Below are positions 19,403 through 27,325 of a stretch of 64,000 nucleotides of DNA, one piece after another (position 1 is the stretch's first letter; each line of letters begins with the position of its first letter). The translations under genes were made by a program, and so were the position numbers. The DNA is taken from positions 2,108,001 to 2,172,000 of the forward strand of contig NZ_JACBZH010000001.1 of the NCBI RefSeq assembly GCF_013407855.1, in the 5' to 3' direction. This DNA comes from Actinopolymorpha rutila. Lineage in GTDB: Bacteria; Actinomycetota; Actinomycetes; Propionibacteriales; Actinopolymorphaceae. The notes beneath the pieces were generated by a model, which was not told the origin of the DNA, ran no database searches, and saw only the letters and a list, made by a program, of their open reading frames with translations.

Positions 19403-19509
19403 CTCGGTACCCCTCGGCGCGATCTTCCGCGTTTCCAGCACCCAAGACGACCGTCCGCATCCCAAGACCCGCGTGTCGAGATGTGGACACGACGAAGTAC
19501 GGTGAGCCC

Positions 19510-20565
19510 ATGGCGCAGAGCATTCGTCTCGCGGTGATCCCCGGCGACTACATCGGCCCCGAGGTCACCGAGGAGGCGCTGAAGGTCCTGTCGGCGGTCT
19601 GCCCGGCGTACGACATCAAGGTCGACCCGACGCACTACGACCTCGGCGCACAGCGTTACCTCGCCACCGGCGAGGTGCTCCCCGACACCGTGCTGGCCGA
19701 GCTTCGCGAGCACGACGCGATCCTGCTCGGCGCGGTCGGCGGCCGTCCCGGGGACCCCAACCTCCCGGCGGGCATCCTCGAGCGCGGCCTGTTGCTCAGG
19801 CTGCGGTTCGAGCTCGACCACTACGTCAACCTCCGACCGTCGCGCAGCTTCCCGGGCGTGCCGACGCCGCTCGCCTCCGACGCCCCGATCGACTTCGTGG
19901 TCGTTCGCGAGGGCACCGAGGGGCTGTACGTCGGCAACGGCGGTGTGGTCCGCAAGGGCACGCCGCAGGAGCTGGCCACCGAGGTCAGCGTCAACACCGC
20001 CTTCGGAGTCGAACGCGTGGTGCGCGACGCGTTCGTCCGGGCACAGGGCCGGCGGGGCAGGCTGACCCTCGTGCACAAGACCAACGTCCTGGTGCACGCC
20101 GGCGGCGTCTGGTCGCGGATCGTGGCCGAGGTGGCGCCGGAGTTCCCCGACGTGACCGTCGACTATCTCCACGTGGACGCGGCGACCATTTTCCTGGTGA
20201 CCGAGCCGGAGCGGTTCGACGTGATCGTCACCGACAACCTCTTCGGCGACATCATCACCGACCTGGCCGCCGCCGTCACCGGTGGAATCGGCCTGGCCGC
20301 CAGCGGCAACGTCAACCCCGACCGCACCGCCCCGTCGATGTTCGAGCCGGTGCACGGCTCCGCGCCGTCGATCGCCGGACAGGGCAAGGCCGACCCGACG
20401 GCGGCGATCCTGTCCGCCGCGCTGCTGCTGGACCATGTCGGCGAGCAGGCCGCGGCCCGCCGCGTCGAGGATGCTGTCACCACCGACATCGCCGCCCGGG
20501 TGGACGCACCCGCCCGCACGACCAGCCAGATCGGCGACGACATCGCCGAGCGAGTATCGAACTAG
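19510..20565 (+). CDS. leuB: 3-isopropylmalate dehydrogenase
   Basis: LeuB oxidatively decarboxylates 3-isopropylmalate with NAD in leucine synthesis. Its 351 residues match actinobacterial LeuB. Visible blocks are [38 protein letters not shown], the metal-binding [14 protein letters not shown], and [19 protein letters not shown]. The usual N-terminal GDGIGPE is GDYIGPE here. ATG 19510 gives a family-like N-terminus; GTG 19483 is in frame but has no better ribosome site. leuB is apart from leuCD (39.8 kb) and 190 bp before ilvE, with a terminator between them. Confidence 0.93.
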   Translation: MAQSIRLAVIPGDYIGPEVTEEALKVLSAVCPAYDIKVDPTHYDLGAQRYLATGEVLPDTVLAELREHDAILLGAVGGRPGDPNLPAGILERGLLLRLRFELDHYVNLRPSRSFPGVPTPLASDAPIDFVVVREGTEGLYVGNGGVVRKGTPQELATEVSVNTAFGVERVVRDAFVRAQGRRGRLTLVHKTNVLVHAGGVWSRIVAEVAPEFPDVTVDYLHVDAATIFLVTEPERFDVIVTDNLFGDIITDLAAAVTGGIGLAASGNVNPDRTAPSMFEPVHGSAPSIAGQGKADPTAAILSAALLLDHVGEQAAARRVEDAVTTDIAARVDAPARTTSQIGDDIAERVSN

Positions 20566-20596
20566 GGCTCCGACGCGTTCTCCGCCTCGGAGCCAG

Positions 20597-20634
20597 CCGC
20601 CGCCCGCGATCCGCGTGGGCGGCGGTTCTCGTTT
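20597..20634 (+). terminator. Intrinsic terminator after leuB
   Basis: CCGCCGCCCGCG (20597-20608) pairs with CGCGTGGGCGGCGG (up to 20625, one bulged T) around a short loop and is followed by TTCTCGTTTG. Confidence 0.8.
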
Positions 20635-20755
20635 GCGTTCCGGTTGTCCTTTCGCCGGTTTTCGTACGTCATCTCCCTCCCTCGCGTGGGCGCCGGAGGG
20701 CCGCTGAGAGGATCATGCCTCCGCGGGTCGAGCAATGATTGGGTACGGTGCAGCC

Positions 20756-21844
20756 ATGACCGCAAGCCTCGAGTTCCGCCAGCAGCTCTCCGACTCCCCG
20801 GTGCCCTCCGCGCGCCGGGAGGAGATCCTCGCCGCACCGGGGTTCGGCAAACATTTCTCCGACCACATGGTCACGGTCACGTGGACTCCTGAGCAGGGAT
20901 GGCACGACGCGGTGGTCAAGCCATACGGCCCGATCGCGCTCGACCCCGCCACGGCGGTTCTCCACTACGCGCAGGAGATCTTCGAGGGACTCAAGGCCTA
21001 CCGTCACGCCGACGGCTCGGTGTGGACGTTCCGGCCGGGTGCCAACGCGGCCCGGTTCCAGCGTTCGGCCGCCCGGATGGCGCTGCCGCAACTCCCGGTC
21101 GACGACTTCGTGGCCGCGCTCGACACCCTCGTCACGGTGGACGAGGCGTGGGTGCCCAGCGGCGGCGAGACGAGCCTGTACCTCCGCCCGTTCATGTTCG
21201 CCTCCGAGGTCTTCCTCGGGGTGCGGCCGGCCCAGCAGGTGAGCTTCGTGGTGATCGCGTCCCCGGCCGGGGCGTACTTCTCCCAGGGAGTGAAGCCGGT
21301 CTCGATCTGGCTGTCGGAGGACTACACCCGGGCGGCCATCGGTGGCACCGGCGCGGCCAAGTGCGGCGGCAACTACGCCGCCAGCCTGATCGCGCAGCAG
21401 GAGGCGATCGCGAACGGCTGCGACCAGGTGGCGTTCCTGGACGCGGTCGACCGCCGCTGGGTGGAGGAGCTCGGCGGGATGAACCTCTACTTCGTGTACG
21501 ACGACGGGCAGATCGTCACCCCCGAGCTGGGCACGATTCTGGAGGGCATCACCCGCGAGGCGATCATCACCCTGGCCACCGAGGCCGGGCACAAGGTCGA
21601 GGAGCGCCGGATCGGCATCGACGAGTGGCGCGAGGGCGCGGCCTCCGGGCGGATCACCGAGGTCTTCGCCTGCGGCACCGCCGCCGTGCTCACCCCGGTC
21701 GGAACGCTGCGCTCGCGCGAGGGTGAGCTGGTGATGGGTGACGGCGGCGCCGGCCCGGTCACCACCCGGATCCGTCAGCAGCTGCTGGACATCCAGTACG
21801 GCCGGACCGAGGACACCTACGACTGGCTGCACCGGGTCTGCTGA
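20756..21844 (+). CDS. ilvE: Branched-chain amino acid aminotransferase
   Basis: PLP enzyme for the last step of isoleucine, valine and leucine synthesis. The 362-residue type II BCAT has QEIFEGLKAYRHADG, LYLRPFMFA, the PLP-lysine block GTGAAKCGGNYAASL, EELGGMNLYFV and FACGTAAVLTPVG. I chose ATG 20756 over ATG 20735. TACGGT (20744-20749) ends six bases before this ATG, so transcription may start at the codon itself and give a leaderless message; no Shine-Dalgarno sequence is seen. The 190-bp gap before it holds the leuB terminator. Confidence 0.95.
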   Translation: MTASLEFRQQLSDSPVPSARREEILAAPGFGKHFSDHMVTVTWTPEQGWHDAVVKPYGPIALDPATAVLHYAQEIFEGLKAYRHADGSVWTFRPGANAARFQRSAARMALPQLPVDDFVAALDTLVTVDEAWVPSGGETSLYLRPFMFASEVFLGVRPAQQVSFVVIASPAGAYFSQGVKPVSIWLSEDYTRAAIGGTGAAKCGGNYAASLIAQQEAIANGCDQVAFLDAVDRRWVEELGGMNLYFVYDDGQIVTPELGTILEGITREAIITLATEAGHKVEERRIGIDEWREGAASGRITEVFACGTAAVLTPVGTLRSREGELVMGDGGAGPVTTRIRQQLLDIQYGRTEDTYDWLHRVC

Positions 21845-22008
21845 CCGGTCCTTCGTACGCCTACTCAGCGAGTACGACTTAGAACTCTGTGTACATGCGG
21901 GCGGCTGGGGGAGTACCTTGGCTGCTGCGCAGCGGGATCGCGGCGGCGCCCGGTCTTCCTCCGGCGTCCCGCGCGGGCCGATCCTCACACAGGGAGTACG
22001 CACCACAC

Positions 22009-22272
22009 ATGACCGAACGACCGACCCACGACAGCGCCGGCGTCAACCATCCACTCAAGGGGACCTTCGATCTGGAGCGGGCCGAGTGGCGGTCCTCCGT
22101 CGGCGGCAGTGACATCGAGGTCGCCTTCGTGGACGAACTCATCGGCATGCGCAACGCCCAGGACCCCGACGGCCCGGTGCTCGTGTTCACCGAGGACGAG
22201 TGGGAGGCGTTCCTGGCCGGGGCCAAGGACGGCGAGTTCGATCCGGCGGAACTGGAGCTACCGCTGACCTGA
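22009..22272 (+). CDS. DUF397-like small protein
   Basis: An 87-residue protein with the DUF397 pattern: FDLERAEWRSSVGGSDIEVAFVD, an internal VGM-type segment replaced by LIGMRNAQDPDGPVLVFTEDEWEAFLAGAKDGEFD, and an acidic end. Such proteins often pair with XRE-type regulators in actinomycetes, but no such regulator is adjacent here. ATG 22009 has AGGGAG at 21991-21996. It stands between ilvE and a hairpin at 22275-22331. Confidence 0.78.
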   Translation: MTERPTHDSAGVNHPLKGTFDLERAEWRSSVGGSDIEVAFVDELIGMRNAQDPDGPVLVFTEDEWEAFLAGAKDGEFDPAELELPLT

Positions 22273-22274
22273 GC

Positions 22275-22331
22275 GCGGACCGGCGGGGCCGGCCGAGATC
22301 CTTTGCGTACAACGGGATTCGGCCGGTCCGC
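22275..22331 (+). terminator. Compound hairpin after the DUF397-like gene
   Basis: GCGGACC (22275-22281) pairs with GGTCCGC (22325-22331), and GGCCGA (22291-22296) pairs with TCGGCC (22319-22324) inside it. It starts two bases after the DUF397-like stop codon and has no U tract. Confidence 0.5.
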
Positions 22332-22357
22332 CCGGACCTGCCAAGGTGCGGTGAACC

Positions 22358-22612
22358 ATGATCATGTACGACCTGATGCTCAACGACCTCGCCCATGCCC
22401 GGATCGCGGACCTGCACCGCGCCGCCAGGGCCCGGCAGTTGGCCCGGCTCGCCCGCAAGCCCCGGCCCCGCGACCCGTACCGCACTCCTGTCCGCATCCC
22501 ACGACAACGTGGACAGGCGCGGCAGCCCACCGCGCACCGGCCCGCTCCGGGCCGGCGACGCGCCGTGCGTCTGCTGTCGTTCCTTCGGATGCGCCGCTAC
22601 GCGCCCAGGTGA
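22358..22612 (+). CDS. Small Arg-rich hypothetical protein (84 aa)
   Basis: Not recognised. The 84-residue product begins MIMYDLMLNDLAHARIADLH, which looks like an amphipathic helix, and continues into a strongly Arg/Pro/Gln-rich basic tail. ATG 22358 or ATG 22364 could start it; AAGGTG lies about 11 bases upstream of the first. The last 16 bp overlap the convergent hydrolase gene. The basic tail suggests nucleic-acid or membrane contact, but this is inference only. Confidence 0.5.
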   Translation: MIMYDLMLNDLAHARIADLHRAARARQLARLARKPRPRDPYRTPVRIPRQRGQARQPTAHRPAPGRRRAVRLLSFLRMRRYAPR

Positions 22613-23862
22613 CGGGCGAAGAACTCCCGTACGCCGGTTCGTACGATCGGCACTGCCCTGGCCGGCTCGATCCCGCCGACCAGGGCAGTGCGCGCGTCCG
22701 CGGTCATCAGCCCGGCCGCCTGCAGTTGCGGTGCGAACGCGGCGAAGTCGGTGAACGCCCAGTGCGCGGCGTCGCGTAGCTCCCGCCGCCGGGTCCACCC
22801 ACCCGGGTGCGCGAGCATTGCCTGCCAGGAACGCTCCATCCCCGCCCGGTCGGGGAAACCGTCGGTTCCCCACAGGAGCAAGGGCCGGTTGACGCCGTAC
22901 TCCGCGACCGGGAAGAACGGTCCCGGCTCGCCGGGCGGCTCGCCCGGATGGTCCAGGTAGCCCTCCAGGTCGATCGCCGCGTTGACCCTTCGGTCGTCGT
23001 ACGTCGTCTGTGCCGCCGTGGTACCGCCCGCCGAATGTCCGTACACACCGATCCGGCGCGGATCGACCGTGCGGGCAAGTCCCGTCGGAAGCGCTCGCCC
23101 GGCGGCGTCCGGGTTGCCGCCCTCGGCCAGAACCTCCATCTGGTCGAGCACGTACCGCAGGTCCGCGATCCGGGTGCCGATCATGGTGTCGAAGGTCGCG
23201 GGGTTCGAACGCGGGTCCTCCCGGAACGCCGTGGTGCGGACCACGTCGGCCCGGTACTCGGTCGTACCGGGGAACTCCACCACCAGCGCGTCGCCGGGAT
23301 GGTCGACGGTCACCACCACGAAGCCGTGGCTGGCGAGGTCCTGGGCAAGTCCGGCCCCGAATCCGCGTGGGTCACCGCCGCCCGGGCTGTAGAGCAGCAC
23401 CGGACTGCGGGCGGGCGACGCCGGCGCGCCCTGGTGGGCATGCGTCATCGTCGCCGCCCAATCCACTCCGGCGGGTGGCAACCCCGGATGCTGGTAAGGA
23501 GCCAGCGCGCCGAACACCGCGGCCGTGGCCGCGCCCAGCTGCGGCGCGGGCGGATGGCGTCGGACGCTGCGGGCGGGATAGAAGACCGTCGCCATGAGTT
23601 CGCGCACCGGGATGGTGTCGTCCCACGGGTCGCACCGGGAACGGTCGACGAGATACCAGGTGGTCAGCCCGACCGGGTGCGGTCCGGTCGGTGCCGGCAG
23701 CCGCAGCCGTACGTCTGCCGAGGCGGTGCGCGCCGCCGCGACGTCGATGCCGGACGAGACCAGCAAGGCACCGAGGACGGCCGAGACGGTGACGGCTCGC
23801 CGGGTGGGGTGAGCGGGTCCGGGACCATCGGAATACGCGTGTACGTGGGACATGCCTCGCAT
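22597..23862 (-). CDS. Exported alpha/beta hydrolase (PAF-acetylhydrolase/dienelactone-hydrolase type)
   Basis: Predicted secreted esterase or lipase of 421 residues. A signal segment starts with the Arg pair TRRAVTVSAVLGALL (Tat-like) and has a possible cut after ASA near residue 49. The nucleophile elbow is GHSAGG with Ser277; the oxyanion strand is VLLYSPGGG. Likely Asp is in LLLWGTDGF and His in DAAHWAF. The layout matches platelet-activating-factor acetylhydrolase-like enzymes. ATG 23862 or ATG 23853 may start it. It is divergent from the ArsR-type regulator at 23934, with only 71 bp between, so that regulator may control it. Confidence 0.83.
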   Translation of the reverse strand: MRGMSHVHAYSDGPGPAHPTRRAVTVSAVLGALLVSSGIDVAAARTASADVRLRLPAPTGPHPVGLTTWYLVDRSRCDPWDDTIPVRELMATVFYPARSVRRHPPAPQLGAATAAVFGALAPYQHPGLPPAGVDWAATMTHAHQGAPASPARSPVLLYSPGGGDPRGFGAGLAQDLASHGFVVVTVDHPGDALVVEFPGTTEYRADVVRTTAFREDPRSNPATFDTMIGTRIADLRYVLDQMEVLAEGGNPDAAGRALPTGLARTVDPRRIGVYGHSAGGTTAAQTTYDDRRVNAAIDLEGYLDHPGEPPGEPGPFFPVAEYGVNRPLLLWGTDGFPDRAGMERSWQAMLAHPGGWTRRRELRDAAHWAFTDFAAFAPQLQAAGLMTADARTALVGGIEPARAVPIVRTGVREFFARHLGA

Positions 23863-23933
23863 GGTGTCCCGCGCCCGGAACGGCGACCATGGTTTCGACC
23901 TGGCCCTAAAGGCTCGCGAGACCGGGGGACCTG

Positions 23934-24962
23934 ATGATCCGAATCCGCCTCACCGCCGACGACCTGGCCGGGGTCCGGTTCGCGCCCCGCCCGGCGCCGT
24001 TGCAGGAGCTGAACACCGCGTTCCTGATGATGGGGCGGCCCGACGACGGGTTGCTGTTCGGTGCCTGGCGACGGCGGTTGGCGCGGTCCCTGCCCGCGAC
24101 CGTGCGGCCGCTCGCCGACCTGGTACCGGCCGGGGTGGCGCCGGGTTTCCTGGACGTGTTCGACGACTCGTTGTCGGCCGCGCTGGACCGTCCGCGGGCG
24201 TGGCGGCGAGACCTCGTCCGCGCAGAGCTGGAGCGCGTGTACGCATGTGCCCCGGCGACGACGCCTGTGCCGGTGTGGATTCGCGCGCTGCACCGGGGGG
24301 ACGCGGACGCGTGGCGAGTGCTGCGCCGCGGCCAGCGCGCGGCGTTCGAGGTTGCAGTCCGGCCCGTGTGGGGTGTGGTGCAGGACCTACACCAGGCGGA
24401 GTTCACCAGGTACGCGGTGACCGCCGCCGAGTTCGGAATCGGCGCCGCACTTGGTGGGCTGGTTGCAGGTGCGCGGCTGCTGGGCCAGGTGTGGGAACTC
24501 GACGCTCCGGTCGAGCAACAGGTTGACGTGGCCGGCCGCGGCCTGGTCCTGGCGCCGACGTTCCACTGGACCGGACACCCGCTGGTCTGCGACCTGCCGG
24601 CGCTGCCGGACCTGCCGGTCGTCGTCACCTATCCGGCCGGCCCGGGGACGCCGCTTCCGGCGGACGGTGTGGGACGCGCCGGTCGCCCGGGTGATCCCCG
24701 CGCCGGGCTGGCCGGGGTGCTCGGCCGGACCCGCTTCGAGTTGCTGCTTCTGCTCGCCGACGAGCACACGACCAGCGACCTCGCCCGGCTGGTCGGGGTC
24801 AGCAACGCCACCGCGTCCGCCCACACCGCGGCGCTGCGTGGCGCCGGGCTGATCACCACCGTGCGAGCGGGACGGTCGGTTCTCCACCGGCGCTCCGCCC
24901 TCGGCGACCTGCTGGTCCGCGGCTCCGGTCACCAGGAGTGTGAAGAGGTACGGGGCCTATAG
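23934..24962 (+). CDS. ArsR-type winged-helix regulator (paralogue of the 17-kb regulator)
   Basis: A 342-residue DNA-binding protein of the same type as the regulator at 17034-18035. The N-terminal domain starts IRIRLTADDLAGVRF; the C-terminal winged helix (about 255-330) contains TRFELLLLLADEHTTSDLARL, GVSNATASAHTAALRGAGLI and HRRSALGDLLV. GGGGGA precedes ATG 23934. It is divergent from the exported hydrolase (71-bp gap), a natural target. The last 28 bp of the gene form the left half of a palindromic element (24935-24984), so its C-terminal codons double as RNA or DNA structure. Confidence 0.82.
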   Translation: MIRIRLTADDLAGVRFAPRPAPLQELNTAFLMMGRPDDGLLFGAWRRRLARSLPATVRPLADLVPAGVAPGFLDVFDDSLSAALDRPRAWRRDLVRAELERVYACAPATTPVPVWIRALHRGDADAWRVLRRGQRAAFEVAVRPVWGVVQDLHQAEFTRYAVTAAEFGIGAALGGLVAGARLLGQVWELDAPVEQQVDVAGRGLVLAPTFHWTGHPLVCDLPALPDLPVVVTYPAGPGTPLPADGVGRAGRPGDPRAGLAGVLGRTRFELLLLLADEHTTSDLARLVGVSNATASAHTAALRGAGLITTVRAGRSVLHRRSALGDLLVRGSGHQECEEVRGL

Positions 24963-24984
24963 GCCTCGCGCGTCTTCACACTCC
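24935..24984. repeat. Palindromic element at the 3' end of the ArsR-type gene
   Basis: Perfect 12-bp arms GGAGTGTGAAGA (24935-24946) and TCTTCACACTCC (24973-24984) enclose GGCCTATAGGCC (24954-24965), itself a palindrome. The stop codon TAG lies in the centre. The order GTGTGAAGA, then TACGGGGCC, matches the elements after ilvC and in the ABC-F leader. Terminator-like, without a U tract. Confidence 0.75.
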
Positions 24985-25008
24985 GGGCCGGGTGGGCCAG
25001 GTCTGACG

Positions 25009-25058
25009 GAAGCGTGAAGGGCTGCGGTTGTCCCAGCCCCCATCAGTTTTCACACTTC
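25009..25058. repeat. Second palindromic element between the ArsR-type gene and abcF
   Basis: Arms GAAGCGTGAA (25009-25018) and TTCACACTTC (25049-25058) pair with one C-A mismatch, and the inner stem GGGCTG (25019-25024) pairs with CAGCCC (25034-25039). It is a degenerate member of the same family as 24935-24984. Confidence 0.6.
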
Positions 25059-25112
25059 TGCTTGCCGCCCAGCCAGTCAGCCGGCGGGTCGTAGCAGCGG
25101 CTGCCGCGCGAC

Positions 25113-25176
25113 GGGATTCTTCCGCGGAAGAACCCTCGGCGACTCGGTTCGGTTGAGGTGGGAAGACTTACGGGGC
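25113..25176 (+). repeat. Composite element downstream of abcF (left inverted copy)
   Basis: The 16-bp perfect palindrome TTCTTCCGCGGAAGAA (25117-25132) is followed after 22 bp by GAGGTGGGAAGACTTACGGGGC (starts 25155; written in two parts here as GAGGTGGGAAGA and CTTACGGGGC). The right part enters the 3' end of abcF. The same order, inverted, is at 27264-27325 on the other side of abcF. Confidence 0.75.
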
Positions 25177-26943
25177 TTGTTCCGAGGTCACCTGCCAGTA
25201 CGCCGGACCGTCCGCCTGCCGGTGCAACCGCCAGCGCTGGGTGGGCCGGAAGCTCTCGGCGAAGCGTTCGTCGTGGCTGACCGCGAGCACCGTTCCGCCG
25301 TAGCCGGCGAGAGCCTCGTCCAGCACGTCCAGTGACTCGAAGTCCAGGTAGTTCGTCGGCTCGTCCAGAAACAGCAGGTCCGAACCTCCGTTGACCAGAC
25401 AGGCCAGCAGCAACCGGCGGATCTCGCCGGCCGACATCGTGCCCAGCGGACGGCGGATCTGGTCGGCGTCGAAGAGATAGGAGTCCAGCAGGCGCTCGGC
25501 GTCCTCCTCGTAGATCGGCACCTGCCTGCGCAGGTAGTCCAGCGCGGGCACTGTCAACGGCAGGTTGTCATGCACCTGTGGTAGGACGCCGGGGGCACGG
25601 GAGAGCCGCACCGCGCCGTGGGCCGGGGTGAGCGTACCGCTGAGCGTCGAGAGCAAGGTGGACTTGCCGGTGCCGTTCTCCCCGGAGACGAGCACGCGCT
25701 CGCCACCTCGTACGGCTGCGGAGAACGCCCGCCACAGTGGCCCGTTTCCGCGGTCGGCGACCAGGTCGTCGACGGCCACTTCCACCTGGTCCGGTGACGC
25801 CTGACCCGAAAGCTCCAGCACCAGCGGCGGGCGTTCCTCCGGCCGCTCCAGCCAGCGCGCCGAGGTCATCTCCCGTGCCAACCTGCGCTGGCGCGCCTTC
25901 GCCTTGCGGGCCACCTTCTTGGCGTAGCGGCGGGCCTTGTCGTTGTGAGTGCCGAGTTCGGTACGCAAGGCCTGGTTGGCGGTGCGTTCGATGTCCTGCG
26001 CCAGCCGGCGGCGGAACTTCTCCTGCGCCTCCAGGTCGGCGAGCAACCGGGCCCGGCGCCTGCGTTTCTCCTCGCGGTAGGCGGTGTACCCGCCGACGTA
26101 GAACTCCGCCCGGTCGGTGAGCAGGTCGAGTTCGACGATCCGGTGCACCAGGCCGTCGAGGAACGCCCGGTCGTGGGTGACGACGACGACCACCCCGCGG
26201 TAGCCGCTGAGGTACTCGGTCAGCCAGGCGAGGCCGGTGGCGTCGAGGTGGTTGGTGGGCTCGTCCAACAGCAGGATGCCGGGTTCCTCCAGTAGCAGCC
26301 GGGCGAGCAGGACGCGGGCCTGTTCGCCGCCGCTGACGTCACCCAGGCGCCGGTCCAGGTCGAGGTCGGCGACACCCAGCCGATGGCGTACCTCGTCAGC
26401 CCGGGCCTGCGCCTGCCAGCCACCCAGGAGGGCGAACCTGTCCTGCGCTTCTGCGTACTCCGCGAGCACGTCCTCGTCGGCATCCCCGGCACCCCCGGCA
26501 TCGGTGTCGCCGCCGGCACCCGCGGCGCCGGCAGACATCGCCGCTTCCAGCACCCCCATCCGGGCCGCGAGTTCGGCGATCTCACCGAGGCCGGCGTCCA
26601 GGAACGCCCCGATCGTCGTGGTGGTGTCGGCGATCTGGGCATCGAGATAGCCGACCCGGTCCTGGGGGCCGTACCGTACCGACCCGCGGTCGGCATGGTC
26701 GCGGCCGGCGAGGATGCGGAGCAAGGTGGACTTGCCGGCGCCGTTCTGGCCCACCAGGCCGATGCGTTCGCCCGCGTGGGCGACCAGGCTCACGTCGGCG
26801 AACAACGGCTCACCGTCGTACGTCTTCGTCAGACCGGAGGCCGTGAGGACGGGCGCGCCGGACGCGGAGGGGCTCGCGGTGGTCGCGCCGGCGGGCGCGA
26901 CAGAAGGTACGGAACAAACAGAAGAAGCAGTGGAAGCAGGCAT
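25168..26943 (-). CDS. ABC-F family ATPase (ribosome-associated, possible antibiotic-resistance type)
   Basis: A 591-residue soluble protein with two ABC cassettes and no membrane segment, as in ABC-F translation factors that act at the ribosomal E site. Cassette 1 has Walker A GLVGQNGAGKST (about 63-74), signature VSGGEQARV and Walker B LLLDEPTNHLD. The linker arm is long and basic (KKVARKAKARQRRLAREM). Cassette 2 has SGENGTGKST, MSAGEIRR and LLFLDEPTNYLD. A 33-residue Ser/Ala-rich extension precedes cassette 1. I chose ATG 26943; the frame continues upstream through a structured leader. That leader argues for inducible expression, as in resistance ABC-F genes, but the drug class is unknown. 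Confidence 0.87.
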   Translation of the reverse strand: MPASTASSVCSVPSVAPAGATTASPSASGAPVLTASGLTKTYDGEPLFADVSLVAHAGERIGLVGQNGAGKSTLLRILAGRDHADRGSVRYGPQDRVGYLDAQIADTTTTIGAFLDAGLGEIAELAARMGVLEAAMSAGAAGAGGDTDAGGAGDADEDVLAEYAEAQDRFALLGGWQAQARADEVRHRLGVADLDLDRRLGDVSGGEQARVLLARLLLEEPGILLLDEPTNHLDATGLAWLTEYLSGYRGVVVVVTHDRAFLDGLVHRIVELDLLTDRAEFYVGGYTAYREEKRRRRARLLADLEAQEKFRRRLAQDIERTANQALRTELGTHNDKARRYAKKVARKAKARQRRLAREMTSARWLERPEERPPLVLELSGQASPDQVEVAVDDLVADRGNGPLWRAFSAAVRGGERVLVSGENGTGKSTLLSTLSGTLTPAHGAVRLSRAPGVLPQVHDNLPLTVPALDYLRRQVPIYEEDAERLLDSYLFDADQIRRPLGTMSAGEIRRLLLACLVNGGSDLLFLDEPTNYLDFESLDVLDEALAGYGGTVLAVSHDERFAESFRPTQRWRLHRQADGPAYWQVTSEQAP

Positions 26944-27162
26944 GGGATCCCGGGAACTCGAAGGGAGCCGCGGGTGGATCACCACGCGGCACAGGAATCG
27001 ATGAGTTCCGCTCAGCTGCCCACGAAACAGACCATAGCCAACGCCCGGCGTTCGGCTCAACCGGTATCCACTCCGCACTCGCGCCGTCGGCGTGACCGTG
27101 GCCGGCCGATGTCGGGAGGGCGCAGCCATCCCCAGCCGCCTGCCGTCGTTGCCCGGCGGGCT

Positions 27163-27285
27163 GAAGGGTGGAGACCTCGGGTGGCCAGAAACCCCGTACC
27201 GCTTCACACTTCGGCAAGGAGGGGCTCGCCTTTGGCGAAGTGTGAAGATCCACGGTGGCCATGGGCCCCGTAGGTCTTCACGCTT
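27163..27285 (-). promoter_or_regulatory. Alternative-hairpin switch in the abcF leader
   Basis: In the abcF transcript, segment 1 AAGCGTGAAGA (27285-27275) pairs with segment 2 TCTTCACACTTCG (27248-27236) at 10 of 11 positions. Segment 2 pairs with segment 3 CGAAGTGTGAAG (27213-27202) over 12 perfect bp. Segment 3 pairs with segment 4 CTCCACCCTTC (27173-27163) at 9 of 11. Hairpins 1:2 and 2:3, and 2:3 and 3:4, exclude each other, as in an attenuator or ribosome-sensing switch. No U tract follows, so the output may be translational or Rho-dependent. Confidence 0.65.
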
Positions 27286-27325
27286 GACCGCTGGAGCGCC
27301 GGAGGGATTCTTCCGCGGAAGAACC
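27264..27325 (-). repeat. Composite element upstream of abcF (right inverted copy)
   Basis: On the minus strand the identical palindrome TTCTTCCGCGGAAGAA (27323-27308) is followed after 22 bases by AAGCGTGAAGACCTACGGGG (starts 27285). Three bases on each side of the palindrome also match the copy at 25113-25134. The orientation is opposite to that copy, so abcF lies between inverted elements. Confidence 0.75.

Noticed and set aside
25168-26943. ABC exporter ATPase
   Set aside because: Two fused cassettes with a basic linker and no membrane domain or adjacent permease fit ABC-F, not transport.
26810-27262. 150-codon minus-strand frame through the abcF leader
   Set aside because: Out of frame with abcF, enters the abcF coding region, no recognisable domain. 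It is treated as leader sequence.
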